Shown: piece after piece, positions 41,601 through 50,559 of the stretch
Numbering within the stretch: the stretch's first letter is position 1
How the letters are laid out: each line of letters opens with the position of its first letter
Assembly: GCA_017309115.1 (NCBI GenBank)
Contig: JAFLEF010000050.1
Span: forward strand, 1-57,291
Length of the DNA: 57,291 bases
Reading direction: 5' to 3'
Source: Verrucomicrobiota bacterium
Lineage (GTDB): Bacteria > Verrucomicrobiota > Verrucomicrobiia > Limisphaerales > UBA9464
The notes under the pieces: model-generated
Seen by the model: the letters and a program-made list of their open reading frames with translations, nothing else
Told to the model about the DNA's origin: nothing
Database searches by the model: none
Translations under genes and position numbers: made by a program

Positions 41601-44600
41601 TCCGTCCGCAGTTGATCACTTTCATGGCGAACGTCGCCCAGCAGAGCATTGGCGAGGATGCCCTGGTCGAGCAGTTCACCGAACGGGCCCGCAAGGCGGG
41701 CGCGGGCAGCGAAGCCCAGCGGGATCTCGTCCAGATCCTGCAGTTGTACAATCGGATTCCCGAGGCGTTGAAGGTGTCTCAGGAACTCCTGGCACGTTAC
41801 CCCAAGGATCCGGATCTGCTGCAGCAGGTGGCCCTTTTCTATCAGAGCCAGCAGCAGTTGGATCAGGCGATTCCGCTGATGGAGCGTTTGGCGGAGGCCC
41901 AGCCGAAGCAACGGACCCAGGCCTTGCAGGGGCTGGTTCCCCTGTACTTCCAGAACAAGCAGGAGGAGAAGGCTCTGGCCTTGGTGGATCAGCTCCTGAA
42001 GGATAATCCCAAGGACATTTCCACGGTCTTTGCGATGGGGAACTTCCTGCAGCAGCAGGGCAAACGGGACCGGGCGCGCGCGGTTTACACCAATGCCCTC
42101 GAGCTCGATCCGAACCTGCGACCCAATCTGCTGTCTGCGCTGGCGCAAATGGAGCTGCAGGACAACCAGCCGGCGGCGGCCCGGGCGCTCTATTTGGAGA
42201 TGCTCAAGAGCCCCAATCCCTCGGCCAGCCGAGTGTCCTTGGTGAGCGGTCAGCGACAGGTGCCACTGTACGTTCCCCAGATCGCGAGGGCCGGCCAGCA
42301 ACCCATGATGATGATCGGGGGGATTGGAATGCGACGCGCTCCGCAGAATGTCTTCGGGTACATGGATTACATGCGGCAAAACGCGTTGGGCCAGTTGAAG
42401 GCTCTGGAGAAGCGTCCCGATGCCGACACCAACGCAATGGGTTTTGTGCAGGTACTCGAGACAGTGGCCCGCGGCTACACCAACGCCGTCAGTGCCACGG
42501 CCCGGGCGCAGGCGTGGGACACCGCCAAATTCCTGATCGCGTATCAACTTTCCGAGAAGCAGGAAGATCAGGCGGCGAGCCTGCTGCAGAGCTTTCGGCA
42601 GGCCGGCTACCAAGGCGTGGATTGGTTCAACATTGCGCTCTACCTCGCGGAACAAAAAGAGGACCTCGCCGGCATGGTTCAACTGTACGATCAGGTTCTG
42701 CAGCTCTATCCGGCCAAGTCCCGGGAGGTCGCGCAGGCCAAGGCCATTACCCTGGTCAAAGCCAAGGACTACGACGGCGCGGCCAAAGTGATCCGGGACA
42801 TGAATCAGCAACGGGTCCCTCCCGCGCAGATTCTTACCATGATTAGCGCGGTGCGCCGGGCGGGGGAGAAGAAGCTGGCCCGGGAACTACTGGAGGAACA
42901 TCTGGCCGGAGCCAGTCGCAATCCGGCGGCGTTGCAGGAACTGGCGCAGCTCTACGGCGAGGAGAACGAGTTCGCCAAGGCCATCGCGCTGGGCAATGAA
43001 GCGTGGGATCGCAAGGCTCACGGCCGTTCCTCGCAGAATTACTTCTACGGACCGGGAACCTACTTTGGCGGGATCGGAGGCATCAGCGGAGCCGACACCT
43101 TGCTGTCGGATCTGTTTCGGTACTACGTCGCCGAGGGGCGCAGTGATGAAATTATAGGCCAGTTCAAGCAACGATTGGAGAAGCAGCCCAGTTCCATCGC
43201 GGCGCATGAGAATCTCGCGCAGTTGTATCGGCTGGCGGACAACCGGAAGGCGGCGTTGGAGCTGTATCAAGAGCTGGCCACCAAACGACCGCACCTCGTT
43301 CAGGTTCGTCAGAACATCGCCAACCTGTACGTCGAGATGGGCGATACCAAGCGGGCGACGGAGTACTTCGAGGACCTGATCAAGGCCAACCCGCTTTCCT
43401 ATCAGCAATTTCAATGGGAACTGCGGTACCTCTACCAACGCATGGGCAAAGGGAAGGAATTGGCCCAGATGGAGGAGCGGCTCGTCGACAAGGCGCGGGA
43501 TCCGAATCAAATCCGGGAGGTCGCCGACCGGCTAAAGGAGGAGGGTGAGTATGAAAAGGCCGCCGAGATGTATCGAAAGGCCATTAAGATGTCGCCGGGC
43601 GATCCGTGGGTGCGCAATCAACTCGCTGACGTCTTCGTCAATCTGGGCAAGTACGACGAGGCGGTGACCCTCTACAAGGAATGGCTGGATTCTCCCCAGA
43701 TGCGCAGTCAGCCCTGGGTGGATCATCAGGCGATGATGCGGTTGGCGGCACTCTTCCGCGCGACCGGCCGGATCGAGGAACTGAAGGAGCGCGCCGCCAC
43801 AGCGCTGAAGAATAATCCCAGCGATCTGACCGGGTTGGGGTTGCAGATTCATCTCGCCTTACTGGACAAACGCATCGCTGATGCAATCGCGGGATACAAG
43901 GCTCTTCAGGAAGCAGGCCGGGATCCCAACGGGATGTGGCAGCTCATGGATTTGGCAGCGATCACGGGCGACTATGGTCCGATTCTGGCGACCTTGGAGA
44001 AGGCCGATCCGGGCAGCCTCGATCAATCTCAACTGGCCCGGTTTTATGCTTCCCAGGGCGACCTGAAGAAGGCGGAGACCCTGGTGTTTGAGAACGTGGA
44101 GCGACAGATGGGGAATGGGAACGGCGGCTGGGTGGTGCGGCAAAGCATCGAGTTGTTGGCAGCCCTCGACAACTGGGAGGCGGCGGAGCGGTTGGTGCGC
44201 AAGTTTCGGGAACAGGGCGTCCAGGAATGGGAACGCCGGGAAATCGACAACGAAATCGCCGAGAACTATGTCCAGCGAAACCAGTTCGGTTCCGTGGTTG
44301 AGGACATTCTGAAGAAAGACTCCTTCAAGGGCCGCGATCTGGATCTCTTGAAGTCGATTCTGGAGCGGTACCAGTGGCAGTCGCAGCCGGAACGTCGCCT
44401 GGAGTTTCTCGAACGAATCTGTCGAGCCGATCCCAAGAACCGGGAACTTCAGTACGCCTTGGCGACCGCCTACGACGACGCGCTCCAAGGTGACCGGAAA
44501 CTCGCCATCTTGGAACGGTTGGTGGCGGAGGAACCGGCCAACCTCAACTACCGGGAGCAATTGGCGAACTGCCTGATCCGGGTGGGTCGGCCCTCCGACG

Positions 44601-47455
44601 GGGTGAATGGGTTCCGCCAATGGGTGGATGAGAAACCGTTGGAGCAGCGCTGGGTCACCTACTCCCGGGTGCTCCAGCAGGCGGGTCGGTTGGCGGAGTC
44701 GCGAGCCGCTTTGGTCAAGGCGGAGGAACTGGCGGATCCCTCGCGCAAAGACGACCTCCACTTGCAGTTGACGGCCTTTGATTCCGCGTGGGGCCGGGCT
44801 GCCGAGCGCAAGGCGGCGTTACGGGCGACGTTCGAAACCAAGAAGGACCAGGGCAGCTTTCAGGAGTATTTGTCCTTCCTGGATGAGCAGGGCTATCCCG
44901 GGGAGGCGCATGCCTTCTTCGTGGCCAACAAAGAGGGAGGTTATCTCGAACAGTATCAGGGAAACGCTCCGTTCAACCTGTGCTTCAATGCCAGCGACTA
45001 CCAAACCCCGCTGGATGTGTCGTGGCGCTTCACTCGCTATGGTGAACGCTGGAACCGGAACAACTACTTCGAAACGACCAGCCGCCTGTTTTCGGATCGG
45101 GGCAAATCCCCGCTGTTGGCGGCCGATCTGGACGTCCGACTCAACGCCGAGACCAATTCCAACTCGCTGATGCAACAGAAGCGGGCGGAGGCGTGGTTGA
45201 CCGCCGGGGAGTCGGCCAAGGCCCTGGCCATCTACGAAGAGTTGGCCAAAGCCCAGCCGTTCGACCGATCTCTCCGCTCCGCTCGCTCCCGCCTTTTGGT
45301 CCGACTCGGTCGCGAGGCTGAAGCGCTGGAGTTACTGCGGGACTTCCGCGGCGCCCTCAGTCTGCGGGAGGAAGTGGCCGCCCGCTTTGAGCTCATGGAA
45401 ATGCTCGTGCAGTTGAACCGGGCCGACGAAGCGCAGAAGGAGTTGGACTCGTTGCTCGCCTGGTCGAAGGGGGGCGAAACGTTGGAACGGGCGGGTGATC
45501 TCCAGCGGATGATGAAAAACTGGGGTCGGGCGGCCGAGTTCTATGAGGCGTCACGCAAGGCGGTGCGCGGCTACAACGACGCCTCCATCCGCGTTCGTCT
45601 GGGGCAGTGCTATGCGAAGACGGATCGCCCGAAAGAGGCCCTGAAGACGTGGGCCGAATTGGAAGTGGGAGTGAGTTCCGACCGAGCCTACCTGACGTCG
45701 CCGCTGGTGAACTGGCTTTTGTCGGAAGGAATGGCGCCGTTGGCCATCCAGTTTGGGGAATTGCGCGCCGCTCAGAATTCCAACGCGCCCAACGCGTATC
45801 TGCTTCAAGCTCGCGGACACCTTGCCCTGGGTCAGACCAACGAGGCGTTCGCCGCCCTTGGGCGCGGTACTGCAGCCTTGCCGGAATCACAACAGGATTC
45901 CTGGAGTCAGCAAATGGGTCGGCTCCTGGTGGATCACCAGTTGGCGGAGGCCGCTTGGGGACAGTATCTGGCGCAGCCGAATCCGGTGCTGGCCGGGGCG
46001 CTCATCTATTCCACGCCCCGTCTCCGGAACGATCGCCGATTCGCGGAGCACTCGAAGAATCTGGCCCAACTGGCTCCGGAAAAGCCCAAGGATCAACTGA
46101 GCCTGGGTCGGGCGCTGCTGGAACTGAAGGATCCGGAGGCGGCCGCGACCCAGTTCCGCCGCGCTTTGAAATCGCCGCAACCGGCGGATCAGCGGGAGGC
46201 AATCAAAGGTTTGGCCGAGGCCGGGCAGGCTTCTGCGGCGACCGCAGAAGTCCTCACGCTGCTCCAGCGTCAGCCGCAGTGGTTTGTCGAGGACCCTTCG
46301 TTGATGGTCGCTGCGGCCAAGACCCGAGACACGGCGGTGGTGGAAGCGCTGAAGCCGATTCTGACAGCGGCGCAGATCAGCGAATCGCAAGGACAGGCGT
46401 GGGAGTTCCTGGTGGAGTTTCATCGGGGGCAGACCAACGGCGCTGCGGCCAAGTTGGCGGCGCTGGCGGCGGCTCCGGACCTCACCGCGGCGCAATTGGA
46501 CGCGCTGGCCAAGCTGAGTCTGGAAGCGGGCTTCACTGGCGAACGCATCCTGATGTTGCAGCGGATGGCCGAGCCCGGTCGTTCCAGTTCGCGACGGCAA
46601 CCCGCCCTCGCCGAGCTCGTGAAGGCGCAGGCGGCTCAGCGTGATTATCAAGCCGCCCTGACGGCTCTGGCCCAGCTGATCAATGTGTGGGGCCAGGAAT
46701 ACTGCGTGGAAGCCCGGGAGACCTTGGCGCAGTCGGTGACAGCCGAGACCTGGCCGAAGTTCCAGGAAGCTGTCATTGCGGTAGGTCGGGTCCACGCCAC
46801 GAATGATGTCGTTTCCGGTCTGATTGGATTCGGCGCGCAGGTGGGTGCGCGGGTGGGGCAGGAGGTATCGGCCGGCGCGCTTGCCGAGAAGGCGGGACTG
46901 CAGGGTTTGGAATTGGAAGAGGCCCAGGCGTGGGACCAGTTGATTGAACAGTGGGAAGTTACCGGGCCCTTTGCCACCGGACCGGCGCGGAATGAGACCC
47001 AGTATGACTACACCAACGATGGTCAATCGATCGCCCGGAACGCGCCGCGTCCGCTGGCGCCCGAGTTCGGGCCGCAGACGGTCTGGCGGCCCACCGATCC
47101 CCGCCGGGAGTTGGGCGCGATTCAGTTGGCCCAGCTCTTGGGTCTGCAGGTGGCGGACACCGCGGGTCAGTTCGCCTTTGCGCGGACGACGCTGATCTCG
47201 CCGGACGACCGGGTGGTCAATCTGGCGCTGGGGTCCGACGACACGGTGGAAGTCTGGGTCAACGGACAACAGGTACACGCATCCGCGGTGCCGCGGTCCC
47301 TGCGGCCCGATCAGGACCGATTCGACGTTCGTCTCCGTAAGGGTGACAACGAAGTGTTGCTGCGGATTGGCAACAACACGGACTCCTGGGCGTATTGCCT
47401 GCGCGTCCTGTCGGGCCGGGACGGACTGACCCTGGCGCAAGCTCCGAAGAAGTGA
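38612..47455 (+). CDS. Giant exported TPR protein (2947 residues)
   Basis: A signal peptide ('LLLSIVLVLLLGRVAGQ') is followed by dozens of TPR-like helix pairs: typical units end in 'AYRKMLDTAKEDS', 'ALELDPNLRPNLLSALAQME' or 'LYKEWLDSPQ', with Ala/Gly/Tyr/Leu at expected positions. Three inserted loops are Gly/Tyr/Met-rich, near residues 972-990, 1230-1250 and 1475-1495. From ~2780 there is a beta-rich domain ('WEVTGPFATGPARN', 'VVNLALGSDDTVEVWVNGQQVH', 'GDNEVLLRIGNNTDSW') that looks like a carbohydrate-binding type domain common in this phylum. It follows the second vWA gene by 55 bases and would be a periplasmic or surface scaffold. No frameshift is visible over 8.8 kb. The ATG at 38612 fits the signal; the in-frame extension to 38477 overlaps the upstream gene. 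Confidence 0.85.
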   Translation: MKSLLLSIVLVLLLGRVAGQDGAPDAARELETRNRYETVLLKNPFQERAFNSVYEGYGRVEGVDAWVAKLLPSSKEGEGRAAALLLLGQIYDRQFKTADALTALEQAGQLGESRPQFQVLLGTLYYKAGKDEAAAKLLGQALDSLTDLDQRAAVSRLLGNLYLRQGKRDEAVAVWKRITEQNPGEAFAQLELAEIYEDNRMWDQAIEVYRSVATEAKDDPYRQCRALRSIGQCQVQAEKFKEAIATYEQALGLVAPGNWLFEDLKLRLVGVYEDIGDLEGLKKYVEARLQQNAGDGEFRDLLAETLIRLGQFDAAEQQYREMLERSPRSGHVHEKLIALYQRTSKREAVVASYEKLIELFPTDPDYLRRLGEFYLRENQPDKAKETWRRLAKGTPSAEALGTLAGWFESFEFPDEAIQTYQQALALKPNGDWTDRQAALRFQKGEEAEAVRLWLSLATPDSSVEDLANVAAILESNGRLDESLSLRQQAVTKEPGNLEQQLALGKSLLRKQKFTEAAATFELLASQNTNEFLTLQGEQGRLDAWRELGVLEEKQKALEDDLNAHPTDAAKLGQLARFYERSGQREKAVELYEVRRAKEPDNLDYLRALAPLYESTKQVESALTAYQTLLEKDKSRARVYQQNLLDLYLAADQKDESIRAAEALVSLAPGDPEIRLTLAQVYLTYRLPEKALTEFRTALRLEPNEPEYYRRYGEVLESEKRYGEAQEAYRKMLDTAKEDSTRIAAVGALTRIHTLQDRLNDLVAEFQRRIRNTPKKLAAYEELAVIYRESGQVSRGVEVLESGLNSVDDKNAALRALIRASFEAQDFPKVKSYFEQLVAASGKPTANEFERLGQIYAQLGEIEKARQTWMRIVSESPKDAKAHDRLAQILRDAGLTDEAIAMKGRAVELDPTDLKRRFDFSQLLAQSEQPVEAIKQLNLILELGAAEPPPEESTSEKKVKSVNRGQTSPVSSAQFMYGLSAYRGGYYGGGWQGTFRQFRPQLITFMANVAQQSIGEDALVEQFTERARKAGAGSEAQRDLVQILQLYNRIPEALKVSQELLARYPKDPDLLQQVALFYQSQQQLDQAIPLMERLAEAQPKQRTQALQGLVPLYFQNKQEEKALALVDQLLKDNPKDISTVFAMGNFLQQQGKRDRARAVYTNALELDPNLRPNLLSALAQMELQDNQPAAARALYLEMLKSPNPSASRVSLVSGQRQVPLYVPQIARAGQQPMMMIGGIGMRRAPQNVFGYMDYMRQNALGQLKALEKRPDADTNAMGFVQVLETVARGYTNAVSATARAQAWDTAKFLIAYQLSEKQEDQAASLLQSFRQAGYQGVDWFNIALYLAEQKEDLAGMVQLYDQVLQLYPAKSREVAQAKAITLVKAKDYDGAAKVIRDMNQQRVPPAQILTMISAVRRAGEKKLARELLEEHLAGASRNPAALQELAQLYGEENEFAKAIALGNEAWDRKAHGRSSQNYFYGPGTYFGGIGGISGADTLLSDLFRYYVAEGRSDEIIGQFKQRLEKQPSSIAAHENLAQLYRLADNRKAALELYQELATKRPHLVQVRQNIANLYVEMGDTKRATEYFEDLIKANPLSYQQFQWELRYLYQRMGKGKELAQMEERLVDKARDPNQIREVADRLKEEGEYEKAAEMYRKAIKMSPGDPWVRNQLADVFVNLGKYDEAVTLYKEWLDSPQMRSQPWVDHQAMMRLAALFRATGRIEELKERAATALKNNPSDLTGLGLQIHLALLDKRIADAIAGYKALQEAGRDPNGMWQLMDLAAITGDYGPILATLEKADPGSLDQSQLARFYASQGDLKKAETLVFENVERQMGNGNGGWVVRQSIELLAALDNWEAAERLVRKFREQGVQEWERREIDNEIAENYVQRNQFGSVVEDILKKDSFKGRDLDLLKSILERYQWQSQPERRLEFLERICRADPKNRELQYALATAYDDALQGDRKLAILERLVAEEPANLNYREQLANCLIRVGRPSDGVNGFRQWVDEKPLEQRWVTYSRVLQQAGRLAESRAALVKAEELADPSRKDDLHLQLTAFDSAWGRAAERKAALRATFETKKDQGSFQEYLSFLDEQGYPGEAHAFFVANKEGGYLEQYQGNAPFNLCFNASDYQTPLDVSWRFTRYGERWNRNNYFETTSRLFSDRGKSPLLAADLDVRLNAETNSNSLMQQKRAEAWLTAGESAKALAIYEELAKAQPFDRSLRSARSRLLVRLGREAEALELLRDFRGALSLREEVAARFELMEMLVQLNRADEAQKELDSLLAWSKGGETLERAGDLQRMMKNWGRAAEFYEASRKAVRGYNDASIRVRLGQCYAKTDRPKEALKTWAELEVGVSSDRAYLTSPLVNWLLSEGMAPLAIQFGELRAAQNSNAPNAYLLQARGHLALGQTNEAFAALGRGTAALPESQQDSWSQQMGRLLVDHQLAEAAWGQYLAQPNPVLAGALIYSTPRLRNDRRFAEHSKNLAQLAPEKPKDQLSLGRALLELKDPEAAATQFRRALKSPQPADQREAIKGLAEAGQASAATAEVLTLLQRQPQWFVEDPSLMVAAAKTRDTAVVEALKPILTAAQISESQGQAWEFLVEFHRGQTNGAAAKLAALAAAPDLTAAQLDALAKLSLEAGFTGERILMLQRMAEPGRSSSRRQPALAELVKAQAAQRDYQAALTALAQLINVWGQEYCVEARETLAQSVTAETWPKFQEAVIAVGRVHATNDVVSGLIGFGAQVGARVGQEVSAGALAEKAGLQGLELEEAQAWDQLIEQWEVTGPFATGPARNETQYDYTNDGQSIARNAPRPLAPEFGPQTVWRPTDPRRELGAIQLAQLLGLQVADTAGQFAFARTTLISPDDRVVNLALGSDDTVEVWVNGQQVHASAVPRSLRPDQDRFDVRLRKGDNEVLLRIGNNTDSWAYCLRVLSGRDGLTLAQAPKK

Positions 47456-47461
47456 GGGGTG

Positions 47462-47483
47462 ATCCGCAGATTCACGCAGATTT
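47462..47483. repeat. 'CGCAGATT' repeat, single arm
   Basis: It resembles one arm of the element at 8592-8744 (ATCCGCAGATTCACGCAGAT). It lies a few bases after the TPR stop, between two genes of the same operon. Confidence 0.7.
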
Positions 47484-47557
47484 CAGGGGGAAGGGGAATC
47501 CAGCCTTGTCGTTCTTCAGGAAGTTTGTTTCGTTCGGGACGGAAGGAGAATCCGGAC

Positions 47558-47857
47558 ATGATTCACGCCTTACTTTCTGTGGCGGCGACGACGGTGGATC
47601 CAGTGCAATTGGAGAATGCCGTTCACGGGGCGCTGATGCGCGAGCAGGGAATGTTTCTGACCCGGGTGGAGCAGGCTCAACAGAACTTGGCGACGGCCTG
47701 GTTCGAAGTGACGCCGGCGCTGGGCACCACGGCTGTGTTGGCCTTGGTACTGTTCGCCACGGCGTATCTACTGCGGCCCGTACCAGCCATCATCCTGCCG
47801 GCTGTTGGTGCCTTTGGCGTACCTACGCGACGCAAACGCAAGGTGCGGGCCACCTGA
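47558..47857 (+). CDS. Small membrane protein at the end of the TPR operon
   Basis: A 99-residue protein of unknown function: a short charged helix ('VDPVQLENAVHGALMREQGMFLTRVEQAQ'), a hydrophobic segment at ~55-85 that may form one or two membrane helices, and a basic C-terminus ('RRKRKVRAT'). The ATG at 47558 has GGAGA about nine bases upstream. It lies 102 bases after the TPR gene and is followed by a hairpin, so it is probably the last gene of the operon. In-frame codons back to 47459 cross the repeat and are not considered coding. Confidence 0.6.
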   Translation: MIHALLSVAATTVDPVQLENAVHGALMREQGMFLTRVEQAQQNLATAWFEVTPALGTTAVLALVLFATAYLLRPVPAIILPAVGAFGVPTRRKRKVRAT

Positions 47858-47867
47858 TTCGAGAAAC

Positions 47868-47902
47868 ATGCCTCGCAGCGTCCCGCGGATGGGACGAGGC
47901 AT
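47868..47902 (+). terminator. Terminator-like hairpin after the MoxR/TPR operon
   Basis: ATGCCTC (47868-47874) pairs with GAGGCAT (47896-47902) and GTCCC (47880-47884) pairs with GGGAC (47891-47895), giving a 12-bp stem with a five-base bulge on the left side and a six-base loop. A short T run (47908-47912, TTTT) follows after CCCGC. It lies 11 bases after the last stop, so intrinsic termination is plausible, though the T run is short. Confidence 0.6.
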
Positions 47903-48093
47903 TCCCGCTTTTGGGAGAGGAAGGGGCCGGGGGATCCTTCCGCTGAGTGGATTCTCTCCGGATTCATGAGCAATTGGGGGTGGCATGTGGCTTGCGGGGA
48001 ATGAGAGGTGGAAGTCTCCGCCTCGCCGCGGGGAAGTGGCTTAAGGTTCGGAGAGTGTCGTGGCTCGCGGCGGTAAGGGGAACCGCGCTCGAC
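47903..48093. other. Upstream region of the permease array
   Basis: About 190 bases. An in-frame run from 47947 is not permease-like. AAGGGG at 48075-48080 lies about 14 bases before the ATG at 48094. No other structure seen. Confidence 0.4.
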
Positions 48094-50547
48094 ATGAATG
48101 ATCTCCGATTCGCGCTGCGACAACTGACCAAGAATCCCGGTTTTACGATTGTGGCGGTTCTCACCCTGGCGCTGGGGATCGGCGCCAACACTGCCATCTT
48201 CAGCCTGGTTAATGCGGTGTTGCTGAAACCGCTGCTCTACCACGAGCCCGACCGCCTGATGATGGTGTGGGCCGACAATCCGACGTTCAACCTCGGCATC
48301 CACGAACTGCCGCCCTCGCAGCGCGATGTTGTGGATTGGCGTCAACGGGCGCAGTCATTCGAACAGGTCGCGGGAATTTCCTCGGTGCAGATGGATCTCT
48401 CTCGAAACGGGGAGTTGAAGCGAATCGGTGCGGTTTCGGTGACGGCCAATTTTTTCCCGACGCTGGGTGTGTCACCGGCACGTGGGCGAAGCTTTACCGT
48501 CGAGGAGGAGCAACCGGGCAAGGACAAGGTCGTGGTGATCAGTGACGGCCTGTGGCAGCGGGAATTTGGAGGCGATCCCGGAATTCTGGGATCGCCGATC
48601 CTCTTGAACAACGAGAGCCGCGTGGTGGTGGGCATCATGCCCGCGGGCTTCAATTTTCCGCGCAGCACGGAAATGCCGGCACCGTACAATCTTCCCGCGC
48701 AGTCCGATCTTTGGGTGCCCGTCGCGGGCGACGCGAAGTTTTGGCAGGACGATGTGAACCGTCAGTTCATTGTGTTCGGTCGTTTGAAATCGGGTGTTGC
48801 CCGGTCGCAGGCCCAGGCCGAGATGGACGCCCTCGCCCAGCACGCTGCCCGCGATCGCCCCGAGACACACGCCGGCTGGAGCACGCACCTGCGCCCTCTC
48901 ACTCAGCAGGTGACTGGCCAGACGCGTCCCCTGCTGTATGCGCTCCTGGCGGCGGTGGCCTTTGTGCTGCTGATCGCTTGCGTCAATGTGGCGAGCCTCC
49001 AGCTGTGCCGCTCCGCAGCGCGTCGGAAGGAACTTTCGATCCGCGCCGCGATCGGGGCGGGACGGGGCCGCGTGATCCGGCAGTTGCTGACGGAAAGTGT
49101 CCTACTCTCCCTGATGGGCGGAGCGCTGGGGCTGATTTTGGGAATCGGCAGTTTGAAACTGCTGCTGGTGTTGAGTCCGCCCAGCATGCCCCGCTTGCAG
49201 GAGGCCGTGTTCGACGGCGGGGTGTTTGCCTTCACCGTGGGGTTGACCCTGATGACCGGGATTCTCTTTGGGTTGGTGCCGGCCTTGCACGCGTCAAAGA
49301 TCAATCTGAGTGAGGCCTTGAATGCGGCGGGCAAGGGCAACTCGGACGGAGGACGTTGGCGAAGTCAGTTCGGACTCATCACCGGTCAGGTGGCCGTTGC
49401 CTTTGCCTTGTTGGTCGGGGCGGCCCTCGTGATTCAAAGCTTCCAGCGAATGTTGGGACTCGATCCGGGATTCTCGAAGGTGGGGATAGCGTCGTTCGAT
49501 CTGACCTTCCGCGGCGCGAACTATGAGCAGGGTAAGTCGCGCCTCGAGGTGTTCCGACAAATCCAAGAGCGGCTGGGTCGGCTGCCCGGGGTCGAGAGTG
49601 TCGCCCTGGTTTCTCATCTGCCCCTCGGCGGCAGCGAGAACGTGTCCTACTTCATCGTGGAGGGAATGGCGGCCTCCCAACCAGGTCAGGAACCACTGGG
49701 ACAGCAACGGTTGGTGACGGAGGGCTATTTCCACGCGATGGGGGTGGGCCTCGTTCGCGGCCGTGACTTCGGGCCGGCGGACACCATGGGCAAACCGCTG
49801 GTGGCGGTGATCAATGAGACGCTCGCGCGCCAGTTCTTCCCCGGCGTGGATCCGATCGGGAAACGGATTCGAATGAAGGATTTCGAAGAGAACGAGTGGT
49901 GTGAGATTGTGGGAGTAGTGCGGGATGTACGCGCCAATGCCCTGGAGGTGGGACCCACGCCGGGATTCTATCTCGCGCATTCGCAGTTACCCACCTACTG
50001 GGAGGAAATGAAGGTAGTGGTGCGGGGCGGGAGCGCGGGACAACCGCTGCCGTCGGAGGCGATGTTGCGCCGCGAAATGGCCGCCATCGATCCCGTTCTG
50101 CCGATGGCCAACTACCGGACGATTGAGGAACTGATTTCCAAGGCGGTGGCGGGTCCCCGATTTGGCTCGCTCTTGCTCGGGATGTTTGCGGGGACGGCGT
50201 TGCTCCTTACGATGGTGGGACTCTACGGGGTCGTGGCCTACACCGTGAGCCGGCGAATCCGGGAGCTCGGCATCCGCCTGGTCCTCGGCGCGCAGCGAGG
50301 GGAAGTCCTCCGGTTGGTGCTGTCGGAAGGAATGCGTCCGGTGTTGGTGGGACTTGGTTTGGGATTGGCGATGGCCCTGGCCCTGGGTCGTTTCCTGGCG
50401 TCCCTGCTGTTCGAGATCAAGCCCACCGATCCGATCACCCTGGTGCTGGCGTCCGTTGTCCTTCTGGCAGTGACCGTCCTGGCCTGCTGGCTTCCGGCCC
50501 GTCGCGCTAGCCGCATTGATCCGCTGGTGGCCCTGCGATCGGAATAG
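48094..50547 (+). CDS. Orphan MacB/FtsX-type permease 1 (ADOP family)
   Basis: An 817-residue membrane protein. N-terminal '[40 protein letters not shown]' order of blocks, a periplasmic core domain, then a first FtsX-like helix bundle ('[58 protein letters not shown]' blocks, near 286-345), a second periplasmic domain and a second FtsX bundle ('[37 protein letters not shown]', near 712-750) ending '[17 protein letters not shown]'. This is the duplicated-permease architecture (ADOP) common in Acidobacteria and Verrucomicrobiota. The ATPase is absent here. Substrate unknown; MacB relatives transmit force for export of peptides or lipoproteins. Confidence 0.9.
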   Translation: MNDLRFALRQLTKNPGFTIVAVLTLALGIGANTAIFSLVNAVLLKPLLYHEPDRLMMVWADNPTFNLGIHELPPSQRDVVDWRQRAQSFEQVAGISSVQMDLSRNGELKRIGAVSVTANFFPTLGVSPARGRSFTVEEEQPGKDKVVVISDGLWQREFGGDPGILGSPILLNNESRVVVGIMPAGFNFPRSTEMPAPYNLPAQSDLWVPVAGDAKFWQDDVNRQFIVFGRLKSGVARSQAQAEMDALAQHAARDRPETHAGWSTHLRPLTQQVTGQTRPLLYALLAAVAFVLLIACVNVASLQLCRSAARRKELSIRAAIGAGRGRVIRQLLTESVLLSLMGGALGLILGIGSLKLLLVLSPPSMPRLQEAVFDGGVFAFTVGLTLMTGILFGLVPALHASKINLSEALNAAGKGNSDGGRWRSQFGLITGQVAVAFALLVGAALVIQSFQRMLGLDPGFSKVGIASFDLTFRGANYEQGKSRLEVFRQIQERLGRLPGVESVALVSHLPLGGSENVSYFIVEGMAASQPGQEPLGQQRLVTEGYFHAMGVGLVRGRDFGPADTMGKPLVAVINETLARQFFPGVDPIGKRIRMKDFEENEWCEIVGVVRDVRANALEVGPTPGFYLAHSQLPTYWEEMKVVVRGGSAGQPLPSEAMLRREMAAIDPVLPMANYRTIEELISKAVAGPRFGSLLLGMFAGTALLLTMVGLYGVVAYTVSRRIRELGIRLVLGAQRGEVLRLVLSEGMRPVLVGLGLGLAMALALGRFLASLLFEIKPTDPITLVLASVVLLAVTVLACWLPARRASRIDPLVALRSE

Positions 50548-50559
50548 AACCCTGGCTTT

